From contig OY970235.1 in the NCBI GenBank assembly GCA_963714145.1, forward strand, positions 1,674,001 through 1,738,000: a stretch of DNA of 64,000 nucleotides. The letters run 5' to 3'. Positions within the stretch are counted from its first letter, which is position 1. The number at the start of each line of letters is the position of its first letter. Positions 44,289-53,516 of the stretch are shown here, piece after piece. A program made the translations under genes and the position numbers. The stretch is from JBBWZH01 sp035544115. GTDB taxonomy: Bacteria; Actinomycetota; Actinomycetes; Mycobacteriales; CADCTP01. The notes beneath the pieces are model-generated. The model did not search any database, was not told the DNA's origin, and saw only the letters and a list, made by a program, of their open reading frames with translations.

Positions 44289-44813
44289 TCAGAAGCGGAA
44301 CCGGGTCAGTCCGCCGGGCTCGGCGGACAGGATGACGACGGCCGATCTCGGCTGGATCCGGTAGACGTTCCACGGCGGCGGCCCCTGGGAGGGCGCGTTG
44401 AAGGGTGCGGTGATCCCGGTCCCGCTGGGGTCCGGCTCGGCCGGCCATCCCTGGTCTGCCCACGCCGTGGCGGCGCGGGCCAGCGCGGCCGGCTCGGTGA
44501 CCCGGGTCGCGGCACCCTCGATGACCACGTCCGCGTCGCGGATCGACAGGGCCATCGAGCACCGTGGGTCACGCTGCACGTTGCGGTCCTTGCGCGTACC
44601 GCTGCCGGTCTGGAACCAGAACGCACCGTCCAGCCACAGCGCCCCGACCGCAGTCACGTGCGGGCTGCCGTCGGCGTTGACAGTGGTCAGCCACGTGGTC
44701 CGGGCGTTGGGCCCGCCCGGGGCCGGTGCCGACCCCGAGTCGAGCTTCGCCGCGATGGCGGCCCAGTCGACCGGGGGCAGCCCATCCGCGCTGCCCAGGT
44801 TGACGATCTCCAT
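44289..44813 (-). CDS. Pyridoxamine 5'-phosphate oxidase-like (PPOX) protein
   Basis: A 174-residue protein; ATG 44813 has GGAGGAGGT upstream. TTWLTTVNADGSPHVTAVGALWLDGAFWFQTG, in pieces, is the flavin-binding split-barrel core, and RNVQRDPRCSMALSIRDADVVIEG follows. Members bind FMN or F420 and reduce or oxidise small molecules, or act as stress proteins. Not a true PdxH; substrate unknown. Monocistronic. Confidence 0.87.
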   Translation of the reverse strand: MEIVNLGSADGLPPVDWAAIAAKLDSGSAPAPGGPNARTTWLTTVNADGSPHVTAVGALWLDGAFWFQTGSGTRKDRNVQRDPRCSMALSIRDADVVIEGAATRVTEPAALARAATAWADQGWPAEPDPSGTGITAPFNAPSQGPPPWNVYRIQPRSAVVILSAEPGGLTRFRF

Positions 44814-45107
44814 GTGCACGACCTCCTCCATCGCGTTGGCGTCGGCTGGCTCAAGCATGGCCACGTCCGGTGTCAGGATCGTGGCCGCCCCCTGTTGCCG
44901 CCTCTCACCCTCGCTACGAATGCGTCGCCGCCGGATCGACAACCGTGCCCCGGGGGTTTGAGCCGCGCAGGAACTCCCTGGCGTCCCGCGCGGCCGCCAT
45001 AGCGGACGTCTTGGCTGTCGGCGGACACGGTGATCGGGCTGGCGATGGTTGTGGGCCGGGGCGTGCTTGTGCGAGGTGGTCAAGAGCTCGGGGTTCGAGG
45101 GCTGGGG

Positions 45108-45512
45108 TCAGGATGTGCCGGCGGGGCCGAGGAGGTCCCAGCGGTTGCCGGCGATGTCGCCGAAGCCGGCGACCCGGCCGTAGGGCTCGGTTCGGGGCTG
45201 GGTGCGGAACTCGACCCCGGCGGCCTGCATGCGGTGGTAGCTGGCGTCGAAGTCGTCTACGCGCAGGAAGAAGCCGACCCGCCCGGCGTGCTGGTTGCCC
45301 ACGGCCGCGGCCTGGTGCGCGCCGTCCGCACGGGCGAGCAGGATCCCCATCTGCCCGCCGGGCGGGCGGACGACCACCCACCGCTTGGCACGCCCGTCGT
45401 TGGTCCGGGCCGGCGAATCCTGCGCCAGCTCGAATCCCAGCGTCTGGGTGAAGAACGCGATCGCCTCGTCGTAGTCCTCGACAAGGATCGCCGTCAACTG
45501 CAGGAACGCCAT
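45108..45512 (-). CDS. VOC (glyoxalase-fold) family protein
   Basis: A 134-residue protein from ATG 45512. LQLTAILVEDYDEAIAFFTQTLGFELAQD is the first beta-alpha-beta-beta-beta unit (in pieces) and GRVGFFLRVDDFDASYHRMQAAGVEFRTQ the second, ending FGDIAGNRWDLLGPA. One His of the usual metal triad is not obvious, so it may be a binding or resistance protein. Standalone. Convergent with nothing close. Confidence 0.87.
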   Translation of the reverse strand: MAFLQLTAILVEDYDEAIAFFTQTLGFELAQDSPARTNDGRAKRWVVVRPPGGQMGILLARADGAHQAAAVGNQHAGRVGFFLRVDDFDASYHRMQAAGVEFRTQPRTEPYGRVAGFGDIAGNRWDLLGPAGTS

Positions 45513-45863
45513 GAACGACAGCATCGTCGCGCCCGCCCCCCCGACCCCGACCAGCACCAGCGGCCAACATGTCGCGGCAACAACCCAGATCGCTGGTGTA
45601 GACGAACCGGCAACTGATCCGACGCACGCTCACGCCGCGAAGCGGCACCGCGCTCATCTGCCGCGAAACGAGACGTCACCGTCTGACCGTCCTCCGGCAT
45701 CTGCCGCGAGGCAGTGGCCGCCGACCTGACTGGACGCAACTGCGGGCGCGTGCCGCGGGTGCCGACGTCCGCCGCGTTTCGGGCTGTGGCATCGTCCTGC
45801 CGCCTGGCGCTGGAAGTCGGTAGGGTCGCCGACCTCCGGAACCGGCAGCGAGGAGGGGATGCG

Positions 45864-46169
45864 GTGATCGCGCGGACGTGGCGAGGGCGAACCCGAACCG
45901 AGGACGCGCAGGTCTATGATCGGCACTACCGGACTGAGGTGCTGGCCGAGCTTCGCGGCGTTCCGGGCTTCCGCGGCGCGCGTCTGCTTCGGCGGGAGGT
46001 GGGCGGACAGACCGAGTTTGTATCGGTGGTGTTCTTCGACGACCTCGACGCGATCCGCCGGTTCGCCGGCGATGAGCCCGAGGTTGCCGTCATCGCTCCG
46101 GTCGCCCGAGCAGTCCTTGTCAGATTCGATGACCGCGTGCAGCACTACGACGTGGTCGTCGAAGCCTGA
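45864..46169 (+). CDS. Antibiotic-biosynthesis-monooxygenase-like protein
   Basis: A 101-residue protein from GTG 45864 with GAGGAGGGG upstream. RTWRGRTRTEDAQVYDRHYR, VPGFRGARLLRREVGGQTEFV and VVFFDDLDAIRRFAGDE form a single ferredoxin-like ABM domain ending VQHYDVVVEA. Cofactor-independent monooxygenases have this fold; function not predictable. The 3' end overlaps the convergent membrane protein. Confidence 0.78.
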   Translation: MIARTWRGRTRTEDAQVYDRHYRTEVLAELRGVPGFRGARLLRREVGGQTEFVSVVFFDDLDAIRRFAGDEPEVAVIAPVARAVLVRFDDRVQHYDVVVEA

Positions 46170-46845
46170 TCCGGCAAAATCCCGCAGTCCACGACAGTCC
46201 GGCCCGGCTTGATCCAGGCGGGGTGACCGACCGTCTGCGTTGGGTGTTGCGGCGGTGTCGCAGGTACGCGGTGGATCGGGAGTGCAGCCTGGTGGCCCAG
46301 ATCGCCAGCACGACGACGGCGGCGGTCATGAGGGCGGCGATGATCAGCCACTCGGTCGAGCCGGTGGCCGGGTACACGACGGCCGACCGGCCACCACCCT
46401 CACTGACGGCGATTCGGTCGCCGATCCGCATGCCGTCGGGTGGTTCGTCCAGCAGTACCCGGGGCCGTTGCAGCGTTGCGTCGTCGGTGGTGAAGGTTCC
46501 GTAGAACGAGCAGACGGTCCGCAACCTGGTGTGCTGGCAGGACCGCTCGACCGCGGTGAAGCTGCCGTGCCGGCCACCGCCGTGCCCGGCCGTCCAGGCC
46601 GGCCCGAGGTCCTGCGTGCCGACCACCAGCGCCAGCACCGCTACCGCGGGCAGCAGCACCCAGCCGAGCAGTTGCCAGACTGCCTCCTCGGCCCGCGCGC
46701 CGACGCGCCGGCACAACTCGTAGGCCCGGCGCAACCGGCCGGTCGGCACCTGCCCAGCAGGACCCTCGACCGGCAGACCCCGCCGCCCACCCGGCCTCCG
46801 CCTGCCACGCCGCCGTCTACGGCCGCCAACGCCCCGACCCGCCAC
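46120..46845 (-). CDS. Two-span membrane protein with extracytoplasmic loop
   Basis: About 241 residues; GTG 46845 is the likely start, after an Arg-rich upstream frame. Membrane helices LLGWVLLPAVAVLALVVGT and WLIIAALMTAAVVVLAIWAT flank a loop of about 90 residues with two cysteines (ERSCQHTRLRTVCSFYG) that could pair, and VLLDEPPDGMRIGDRIAV. The Arg-rich tails are cytoplasmic. Resembles DUF3592-type proteins; role unknown. Ends inside the 3' part of the convergent gene. Confidence 0.6.
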   Translation of the reverse strand: MAGRGVGGRRRRRGRRRPGGRRGLPVEGPAGQVPTGRLRRAYELCRRVGARAEEAVWQLLGWVLLPAVAVLALVVGTQDLGPAWTAGHGGGRHGSFTAVERSCQHTRLRTVCSFYGTFTTDDATLQRPRVLLDEPPDGMRIGDRIAVSEGGGRSAVVYPATGSTEWLIIAALMTAAVVVLAIWATRLHSRSTAYLRHRRNTQRRRSVTPPGSSRAGLSWTAGFCRIRLRRPRRSAARGHRI

Positions 46846-47120
46846 GCCATCACGATGCCACCCCCTGCGCGGGCGGTCTTCGGGACCGCCCCGCCGGCGC
46901 GGCCGGCCTGCGGGAAGGCCTGACTGCCGGTGACCCACAGGCCGCGTCGGTCAATCCGAACACTCCAACACCGGCCACCTACCCCCCTCGGCCCGTGTCC
47001 GCACGCCTTGATCCAACGCACGCTCCCGCCATCGTGAGACGAGGTCGGTGGTACGACGGCCGGTTGTACGGCGTGCGTCGAGCGCCGGGCCGGGCGTGGG
47101 CCAACGGTCAGGTGGGGCGC

Positions 47121-47768
47121 ATGTCGATACTTGGTGGCGTGGGGATCGACATTCACGGGTTCATCGAGTGCCGTCCGTGGGTCGGCCCGGCCGACGAGCC
47201 GCATGAGACTCAGTGGGAGGCTGCCGTTCGGCTGGACTGCCTGAACATCACCCGGGACTACGACGCGTTCGGCTGCCTGTTCGGCGTCATGAACTTTGCT
47301 GGCTTCCGACCGGTCGCCGCCGACCGTGGCCTTCCTGCCGATGCCAGCGAACTGGTCCACCGAGAGCACCAGGCCCTCGACCCGCCGCCGCAGTGGACCA
47401 CCTGGGTCAGCTCCGCGCAGATCGCCGCCGTGGACTGGGACGAGCCGGCCGAGCAGGCCGACGCACGGTTGCACGAGTACCACCGCGACGAGACCGGACA
47501 GTGGCGATACCAGCGGAAGTCGTCCTGGTCGCGTGCCGCGTTCGCGGCCCAAGGCCTGCCGGTCCCACCACCGGGCACGCCACCACGACCCTGGCCAGAC
47601 GGTTCGACCTGGACCGACGGCGACCGCCAGTTCCGCGCCGAACGCCTCATCCGCCGCACCGCCGTCCCCGCCCACGGCGCCTGGCAACCGGTATGGGACG
47701 TCATGGCAATTCTCAGTCGCCTACACGGCCCGGACAACTGCCGCCTCGTCGTGTGGTTCGACGGCTGA
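47121..47768 (+). CDS. Hypothetical protein, 215 residues
   Basis: ATG 47121 (MSILGGVGIDIHGFIECRPW) is preferred to earlier in-frame starts because the IDIHG start recurs in small actinobacterial and phage proteins. The central part is aromatic-rich (RDYDAFGCLFGVMNFAGFRP) and the C-terminus compact (VMAILSRLHGPDNCRLVVWFD). No catalytic motif recognised. Confidence 0.6.
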   Translation: MSILGGVGIDIHGFIECRPWVGPADEPHETQWEAAVRLDCLNITRDYDAFGCLFGVMNFAGFRPVAADRGLPADASELVHREHQALDPPPQWTTWVSSAQIAAVDWDEPAEQADARLHEYHRDETGQWRYQRKSSWSRAAFAAQGLPVPPPGTPPRPWPDGSTWTDGDRQFRAERLIRRTAVPAHGAWQPVWDVMAILSRLHGPDNCRLVVWFDG

Positions 47769-47948
47769 CCAACCGCCAAACCAACCAGCCGATACGCCCC
47801 AACCGCCGCCGACCCCACCAGCGACAAGCCCAACATCAAACGACCTACCTTGCCGCGGACAGGTTCGTCTTGACGTCCGACGTGGTCGGCGACGCCGCTT
47901 GGCCGTTTCGGCGGCACTCTCGTGCTGGGGTGACGTGTGGTGCCGGGG

Positions 47949-48719
47949 TCAACCGGTCTTCGTCCATGCCGAGCGTCGGTGGATGTCGAACCCTGCCCGG
48001 TGGAGGTTGGCCGCGCTCACCGAGTCGGGACGGGCGGTCGCGACGGCCAGGACGCAGCCGGCTTCGGCGGCTGTCCGGAGGCGGTGTTGAAGCAGTCGCG
48101 GCTGCGCGCTCTTGCCCCGATGGGTAGGCAGGGTGGAGGCGCCCCCGATCACCGCGACATCGCCGTGGATTGTCATGGCCGCAGCCGCGATCGGCATCTC
48201 TGGCTCCCGCAGCAGGAACCGCCGCACCATCAGGTGCCCGTGTTCGGCCCTGATGAACGCAGCGACCAGCCCATCCACCTGGTAGCCGGCCAGCAGGACG
48301 TCCAGAAACGTGTCGCTCGCACCGGCATCGACCACATCCGAACGCTCCCCGGCAGCAGACCCCGGCCAGGCCTCAAGGCGCCTGACGGCCAGGACACGAT
48401 CTGCTACCCGAGTCAACCCCGCCGCACGCAACGGCCCTTCTGCCGTGTCGTGGACCTCGGCAGGCACGATCACCGTCGACGCGACACCGTCCCAGCAGGC
48501 CGCACGCACCAGGTCGATCGCCGCAGGCACCGTCTCCGTCACGATCCCGGACACCGTTGACAGGAAACCCAACGCGGGATCGGTGGCCGACACGGCCAGC
48601 ACCCCATCCCCGTCCCACACCCGGAAGCGACCCGGCAGACCCGCAGCCAGCGCGGCCCCACAGGCCAACCCCGCCCGGCGATGAAGCGCCCACTCCGCCC
48701 GGGCCACGTCCGACGACAC
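47949..48719 (-). CDS. GNAT-family acetyltransferase
   Basis: About 256 residues from GTG 48719 (an ATG at 48812 is possible). The C-terminal half is the GNAT fold: AAAAMTIHGDVAVIGGASTLPTHRGKSAQPRLLQHRL, in pieces, with R-x-x-G-x-[SA] as acetyl-CoA loop in a slightly changed form (HRGKSAQ), then AEAGCVLAVATARPDSVSAANLHRAGFDI. The N-terminal half is a divergent GNAT-like domain. Substrate unknown. Divergent from the gene at 48811. Confidence 0.82.
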   Translation of the reverse strand: MSSDVARAEWALHRRAGLACGAALAAGLPGRFRVWDGDGVLAVSATDPALGFLSTVSGIVTETVPAAIDLVRAACWDGVASTVIVPAEVHDTAEGPLRAAGLTRVADRVLAVRRLEAWPGSAAGERSDVVDAGASDTFLDVLLAGYQVDGLVAAFIRAEHGHLMVRRFLLREPEMPIAAAAMTIHGDVAVIGGASTLPTHRGKSAQPRLLQHRLRTAAEAGCVLAVATARPDSVSAANLHRAGFDIHRRSAWTKTG

Positions 48720-48810
48720 GACCCCAGCGTGCCCCTCCCCACGCGGACAATCCACCGGACCCGAACCTGCCGCGACCACCAGACCCCGTCCCCTCGTGCC
48801 GCCGACCGGC

Positions 48811-49260
48811 ATGGCAGTCCGCGCTGTCGTGCGGGACCGGCACCGGCTGACCGTGAGGCAGTATTGGATCGTGCCTGCTACCGGACCGGCGTTGCTGGTC
48901 TTCACCCGCGATGGTGAGCTGATCGTGTTCGGCGCGCTGAGCGACGCGGCGGGCTGGATGGAGTCGATCGACGTCCTCGACGGCGAGTACGAGTCGCTGT
49001 TCACCCTCGACGGCACGATAGTGGAGGCCAGCGGCGCCGCGGACAGGCCGGTCTCTCTGACCGTCACCGACCGCAGTGACCTCGACGGTCTACGGCAACG
49101 GCTACGGCAGGCCCAGCAACGAGCCGGTTTCCGGTGCACACCCGACGATCCACGGGCGGTAGCCAACGAACTGCTCCGGTTGGAATGGGAAGACAGCAGG
49201 CGCCGTCGCCCCCGGTGGCTGGCCCGACGACTTCATGGCAACGCGCCACCAACGGTCTAG
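48811..49260 (+). CDS. Hypothetical protein, about 149 residues
   Basis: ATG 48811 or GTG 48796. TVRQYWIVPATGPALLVFTRDGELIVFGALSDAAGWMESIDVLDGEY, read in pieces, is a compact beta-rich unit, followed by an Arg/Gln-rich helix (LDGLRQRLRQAQQRAGF). No membrane span. Not recognised; divergent from the acetyltransferase. Confidence 0.58.
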   Translation: MAVRAVVRDRHRLTVRQYWIVPATGPALLVFTRDGELIVFGALSDAAGWMESIDVLDGEYESLFTLDGTIVEASGAADRPVSLTVTDRSDLDGLRQRLRQAQQRAGFRCTPDDPRAVANELLRLEWEDSRRRRPRWLARRLHGNAPPTV

Positions 49261-49315
49261 ACCGACAGCAGCGCCAGTTGTCCTGAACCACACCCTTCTG
49301 CCGCTGGTCGTGCAG

Positions 49316-49669
49316 CTATCGATCCCTGTCGTTGATCAGGAAGAGCCGACGGTGGACATATCCCGGCCACTCCGGCCCGGTATCTCCGATGTACGTGCTG
49401 ACCGTGATGTCGACCATCGGCTCGACGACGCCGCCCATCAACGCTTCCACCTCGAACACGAGATCGTCCAAGTCCTCCCTGACCTCGCGTAGGCACACGT
49501 GGATCACGATCCAGTCCCGGTCAGCCTGCACGCTCGCCGCGTTGATCTCCCGACCGATGAGCCCCTGGGAACCCTGCAGCACGAGTAGCAGAGCGTCGTT
49601 CTCCCAGTCCAGCCTCGGCCCGGCCGCAGGACCGCGGATCGCCTGGGGATGGCGCCGCGAGCCGTGCAC
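49316..49669 (-). CDS. Hypothetical protein, 117 residues
   Basis: A minus-strand frame with DWENDALLLVLQGSQGLIGREI, then DRDWIVIHVCLREVREDLDDLVFEVEALMGG and DITVSTYIGDTGPEWPGYVHRRLFLINDR (each read in pieces). The alternating pattern looks like a genuine alpha/beta protein. Start uncertain. Not recognised. Confidence 0.55.
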   Translation of the reverse strand: MHGSRRHPQAIRGPAAGPRLDWENDALLLVLQGSQGLIGREINAASVQADRDWIVIHVCLREVREDLDDLVFEVEALMGGVVEPMVDITVSTYIGDTGPEWPGYVHRRLFLINDRDR

Positions 49670-49718
49670 TCCGGCATCCTCACGTGCCGTGAGTTGCTGG
49701 CTGGCTCAGACTGTCCGG

Positions 49719-50384
49719 GTGAGTGTGGATGCCGGTGCTGGGGAGGCGGCGAGGTTCGCCGCGGTGGATGTCCACTACCCGGCCGGCGGTGGCGCTGTCG
49801 CGGCGCTGGTGGTGGCCGTCGATCCCGGTTTCGCCGCCGTGGTCGTCGAACGTACGGTCACCGTGGCCGAGGCTGGGCCGTACCGGTCAGGTCAGTTCGC
49901 CGAGCGCGAGTTGCCGCCGGTGCTCGCGGTGCTCGCCGACGCCGGCCCGCTGGACCTGATCGTCGTCGACGGCTACGTCCACCTCGACCCACACGGCCGA
50001 CCCGGGTTGGGGGCGCATCTGTACACGCGGCTCGCGGTGGCGGTGATCGGGGTCGCCAAGACCGCCTTCCGTACCGCGACGCAGGCGATCCCAGTACACC
50101 GGGGACAGGCCCGCCGACCGCTGTACGTGACCGCCGTCGGCCTGCCGGCCGTCCAAGCCGCCGACCTGGTCCGACAGATGGCCGGCCCCTATCGACTGCC
50201 CGACGCCCTGCGCCGGGTCGACACCCTCGCCCGCACCGGCCGACCACCCACCCAACCCAGCACCGATCACGGTCGAGTCGGACGATTGATCAGGCGGCTG
50301 ATCGGCTTAGCAAGCCGACAGGTCCGGACTCGCGGCGTGCGGACGGCCCGGGTCCGAAGGGTCTGTCCGTTGTATGGGGGGTAG
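49719..50384 (+). CDS. nfi: Endonuclease V (deoxyinosine 3' endonuclease)
   Basis: A 221-residue protein from GTG 49719. FAAVDVHYPAGGGAVAALVV carries the first catalytic Asp; FAERELPPVLAVLADAG holds the E; DLIVVDGYVHLDPHGRPGLGAHL is the diagnostic Endo V block with the second Asp; VIGVAKTAF and RPLYVTAVGLP complete it. It nicks DNA beside deoxyinosine and acts in repair. The last 45 residues are Arg-rich and atypical; otherwise full length. Monocistronic. Confidence 0.93.
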   Translation: MSVDAGAGEAARFAAVDVHYPAGGGAVAALVVAVDPGFAAVVVERTVTVAEAGPYRSGQFAERELPPVLAVLADAGPLDLIVVDGYVHLDPHGRPGLGAHLYTRLAVAVIGVAKTAFRTATQAIPVHRGQARRPLYVTAVGLPAVQAADLVRQMAGPYRLPDALRRVDTLARTGRPPTQPSTDHGRVGRLIRRLIGLASRQVRTRGVRTARVRRVCPLYGG

Positions 50385-50448
50385 CGCGCCATCCGGTCGG
50401 ACCCGCTGCGATGACCCCGTGCCGGCGGCCGGTCGGTCGTGTTGGTGG

Positions 50449-50901
50449 TCAGTCGAACCAGTTGAAGATCACGTCTCCGACTCGGGGTGGGCGGTGGTAG
50501 TCGATGTCGCGGCGGTCGGCCGTGAACCAGGTGCGTACCAGGTCTTCGGTCAGTGGTTGCTCGAGTTCGGCGGGGTCGGCGGTCCGCAGCCCGGCGAGCC
50601 TGAACAGATCCGGCCGTGGCACCGGGAGGAACGGTGGGATGAGCGTGTCGGGGTCGGTGTCGTCGGCGGCCGCGACGAGCCGCGCCGGTGCGTGTAGTAG
50701 CAGCCTGATCGGTGGTCCGTCGGCCGGTCGCAGGTGGAGTCGGTAGTGGTTGCGTCCCGGGGTCGGCGGCTGCGCGGCGCCGATGACGGCGCTGCCGGTC
50801 TCGCGGGCGACCTGGTAGGCGACGGCCAGCCAGGCCGAACTCGTGGACGGCTCGCCACCTTGGTGGGTCTGGTCCGCGCGCAGCAGCGGATGGCATCCCA
50901 T
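50449..50901 (-). CDS. Hypothetical protein, 150 residues
   Basis: ATG 50901 (MGCHPLLRADQTHQGG). SSAWLAVAYQVARETGSAVIG, RNHYRLHLRPADGPPIRLLLHAPARLV, in pieces, and YHRPPRVGDVIFNWFD at the end look like a soluble alpha/beta protein. The frame is open further upstream through a hexamer repeat that would add a (Ser-Gly)n tract, probably outside the gene. Not recognised. Confidence 0.58.
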   Translation of the reverse strand: MGCHPLLRADQTHQGGEPSTSSAWLAVAYQVARETGSAVIGAAQPPTPGRNHYRLHLRPADGPPIRLLLHAPARLVAAADDTDPDTLIPPFLPVPRPDLFRLAGLRTADPAELEQPLTEDLVRTWFTADRRDIDYHRPPRVGDVIFNWFD

Positions 50902-50917
50902 CCGCGCATCCTCCCTC

Positions 50918-50959
50918 CTGCCGCTGCCGCTGCCGCTGCCGCTGCCGCTGCCGCTGCCG
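50918..50959. repeat. Hexanucleotide microsatellite (CTGCCG)7
   Basis: Seven perfect tandem copies of CTGCCG lie 17 bp upstream of the ATG at 50901 (minus strand). Copy-number change would alter leader length, or a Ser-Gly tract if an upstream start is used, in steps of two codons. Confidence 0.9.
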
Positions 50960-51509
50960 GCGCCGGCACGGCCGGTCCGGCGCCGGCGGCACGGGCGGGG
51001 GAGAGGCCGCGTGCCGGCGTCCTCGGTTCCGCCGGCTACCGGGTCGTGCGCGACGTGGGTCCCGGGGGACTGTCGGTCATGGCCCGACACGACTGAACGA
51101 ACTCCGCGGCGCCGCCCAGCGGAAACTGGTGGCGAGCTACGACGTCCTGGTCACCGGCCGGTACCTCCGTCCGGCATGGACCGCAGATGCTGACCGGAAC
51201 CCGCACATGACGCGCCGGCTCCATGATCAACCGTGCACCACTCTGGTGCACGGGTCCGGCGGAACCGGGCGTGACCGCGCGCAACCGCATGCTCCAGTTC
51301 CCTTTGTTTCCAGGAAGTCAGCCGCCAGCGCCCGATAGTGCTGGACCGCAGAACCCGGCGTCATGACGGTTCAAGTCCCCCCTCGGACACCAGATGATCT
51401 TGCAGTGCCCGAGTTGTCATTGTCTCGGTGCGGTGGGGTGGCCGTCGACCGAGATCCGTCGTCCATGACGTGACGGCCTCTTCGCGTCAACAGGTGTGCG
51501 AAGCGGACG
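50960..51509. other. No gene recognised apart from a tRNA-Leu fragment
   Basis: Overlapping short frames on both strands show no family sequence or good ribosome site. The only identifiable item is the tRNA-Leu 3' end at 51368–51392. Confidence 0.45.
51368..51392 (+). other. tRNA-Leu 3'-end fragment (attachment-site remnant)
   Basis: GGTTCAAGTCCCCCCTCGGA followed by CACCA equals the T-loop-to-CCA end of an actinobacterial tRNA-Leu, with one base different (GGA for GGG). There is no tRNA body upstream. Such isolated 3' ends mark the far end of an element that integrated into a tRNA gene. Confidence 0.6.
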
Positions 51510-51791
51510 TCAACCGGCGGCTCGCGCCGGTGTGCGGGGGTGCTGGGTGACGACCGCTCGGAGGGTGCCGGCGACCAGACCGGTCCGGCCGCGGCGGAGG
51601 TCGGCGGCGGCCCACAGCACCACGGCATCGATGCGCTCCTGCTCCAGCACGGTGCGCGTCTGGTCGGCCCAGTCGCCGCACAGGCCGCGAGAGCAGGGCG
51701 GCGCCACAGCGCGGTTTCGGGTACCCGACCAGGTCGTTTCGTCCAGCCGAAGCTCCACCGATCCGAGCAGAGTCAGCCGTACCACAGACAC
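51510..51791 (-). pseudogene. Remnant of a SARP/AfsR-type regulator
   Basis: A 93-residue frame: VVRLTLLGSVELRLDETTW resembles the very N-terminus of SARP regulators. VLEQERIDAVVLWAAADLRRGRTGLVAGTLRAVVTQHP, in pieces, matches the bacterial transcriptional activator domain, which normally lies about 100 residues later. The DNA-binding domain between them and everything after are missing. The left end of the IS21 element is 57 bp upstream. Confidence 0.65.
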
Positions 51792-52036
51792 GTTTCCCCA
51801 TCCCGAATGGCGCCGGATTCAACGGGCACCGTTACTCAGATGGCCGATGTCCGTGGCCATGACAAAGTCCCCGCTGGTGGCCAGGTAAAAGTCCCCGCTG
51901 GTGGCCATGTTGAAGTCCCCACCCCTCGCTGGTCGTGTCGGACCGGAGGGTGAGCCCTGGGCGGTGACGGTGGCGGTTCCTAGTCAGTCACCGTGCACCG
52001 CCCAGGGGACCTCCATTGAAGTCTGCGAGGGATCGG

Positions 52037-53516
52037 ATGGACATCATCGCTGCCTACCGTGAGGTGGGTTCCTACCGTGGAGCCGCCGAAATGTGTGGGA
52101 CTACGCCGAAGACTGTGAAGCGGGTGATCGACCGGCACGAGGCCGGCGGGCGGGCTCCGGCGCCGCGGCCGCGGCCGCGTAACTACGACGAGGTGGCCGA
52201 GCTGGTCGCAGGTCGGGTAGCCCGCAGCGGCGGCCGGATCTCGGCGAAGCGGCTGCTGCCGGCCGCGCGGACGGCGGGGTATGCGGGGTCGGCGCGGAAC
52301 TTCCGCCGGCTGGTCGCGGAGCAGAAACTGCTGTGGCGTCGGGAGAATCACCGTGCCCGGCGTCCGGCGGTGTGGTCTCCGGGTGAGCATCTGGTGATCG
52401 ACTGGGGTGCCGAGGGGCGGCTGCACGTGTTCTGCGCGGTGCTGGCCTGGTCGCGGGTGCGGTTCGTGCGGTTCGCCGCCGACGAGCGGGCGCAGACCAC
52501 GTTCGCGCTGCTCGCGGAGTGCTTCGAGGTGCTCGGTGGGGTGCCGGGGGTGGTGCTGGCCGACCGGATGGGGTGTCTGAAGGGCGGGGTGGTCGCCAAC
52601 GTCGTGGTGCCCACCCCGGACTACGTCCGCCTGGCCGGGCACTACGGGTTCCGGCCGGACTTCTGCCAGGCCAGCGACCCGGCCAGTAAGGGGATCGTGG
52701 AGAACCTCGTCGGCTATGCCAAGACCGACCTGCTCGTGCCAGGCGTGCCGTTCACCGACCTGAGCACGGCCAACGAGGCGGCACGGTCGTGGTGCGCGGA
52801 GGTGAACAGCGTGGTCCACAGCCAGACCTGCGCGGTGCCGGTCGAGCAGCTGACCGTTGAGCGGGAGCTGCTCGGGCCGCTGCCCTCGCTGCGGGCCAGC
52901 ATCGGCAAGACGGTGACCCGCAAGGTCGACCGGCTCTCATGCGTGCGGTTCGGCTCGGCCCGTTACTCGGTTCCCACGAGGCTGATCGGGCAGAGCGTCG
53001 GGCTGCACACCGAGGACGGTCGGCTGCTGGCCGTCCTGGCCGCGACCGGTGAGATGGTGGCCGAGCACGTCCTCGTCGCGCCGGGCGAGGCCTCGGTCCG
53101 TGACGAGCACTACGGTGGCCCGCGGCCGGCCCCGCAGCGGGCGGCACGGCCGAAAACCCCGGCGGAGAAGGAGTTCTGCGCGCTCGGGCCGGTCGCGGAG
53201 GCGTTCATCACCGGCGCCGCAGCGGCCGGCAACACCCGCCTTGGCGCCGACCTGGCCGAGCTGTCCGGGCTGGGTGCCGCATGGCCGCGACGCGCTGGTC
53301 GAGGCGCTGCACCGGGCGGTCGCGTTCGGGCGGTGGCGGGCCGCCGACGTCCGCTCGATCCTGGCCGCCGGTGCCGGCACCCCACAGCCGGTCGGGCCTG
53401 GCGACGCCCTGGTCCTTGACCTGCCGGTGGTGCCGACCCGGCCCCTGTCCGCCTACGCCATCGGCGGTTCCGGCCTCCCGACTGACCCTGAGGCCGGCCT
53501 GGGGGTGTCTTCGTGA
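52037..53516 (+). pseudogene. istA: IS21 transposase IstA, frameshifted near its C-terminus
   Basis: ATG 52037 has GAGGG upstream. The helix-turn-helix (VGSYRGAAEMCGTTPKTVKRV) and DDE core (LVIDWGAEGRLHV; VLADRMGCLKGG; KGIVENLVGYAK) are intact. At about 53270 the reading frame changes: after ELSGLGAA the family-like sequence (HGRDALVEALHRAVAFGRW, to TGA 53516) continues in the +1 frame, while the original frame runs into Arg-rich nonsense and stops at 53419. The +1 frame's stop overlaps istB by 4 nt, the normal IS21 arrangement, so the shift is probably a mutation. The catalytic core would still be made. Confidence 0.85.
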
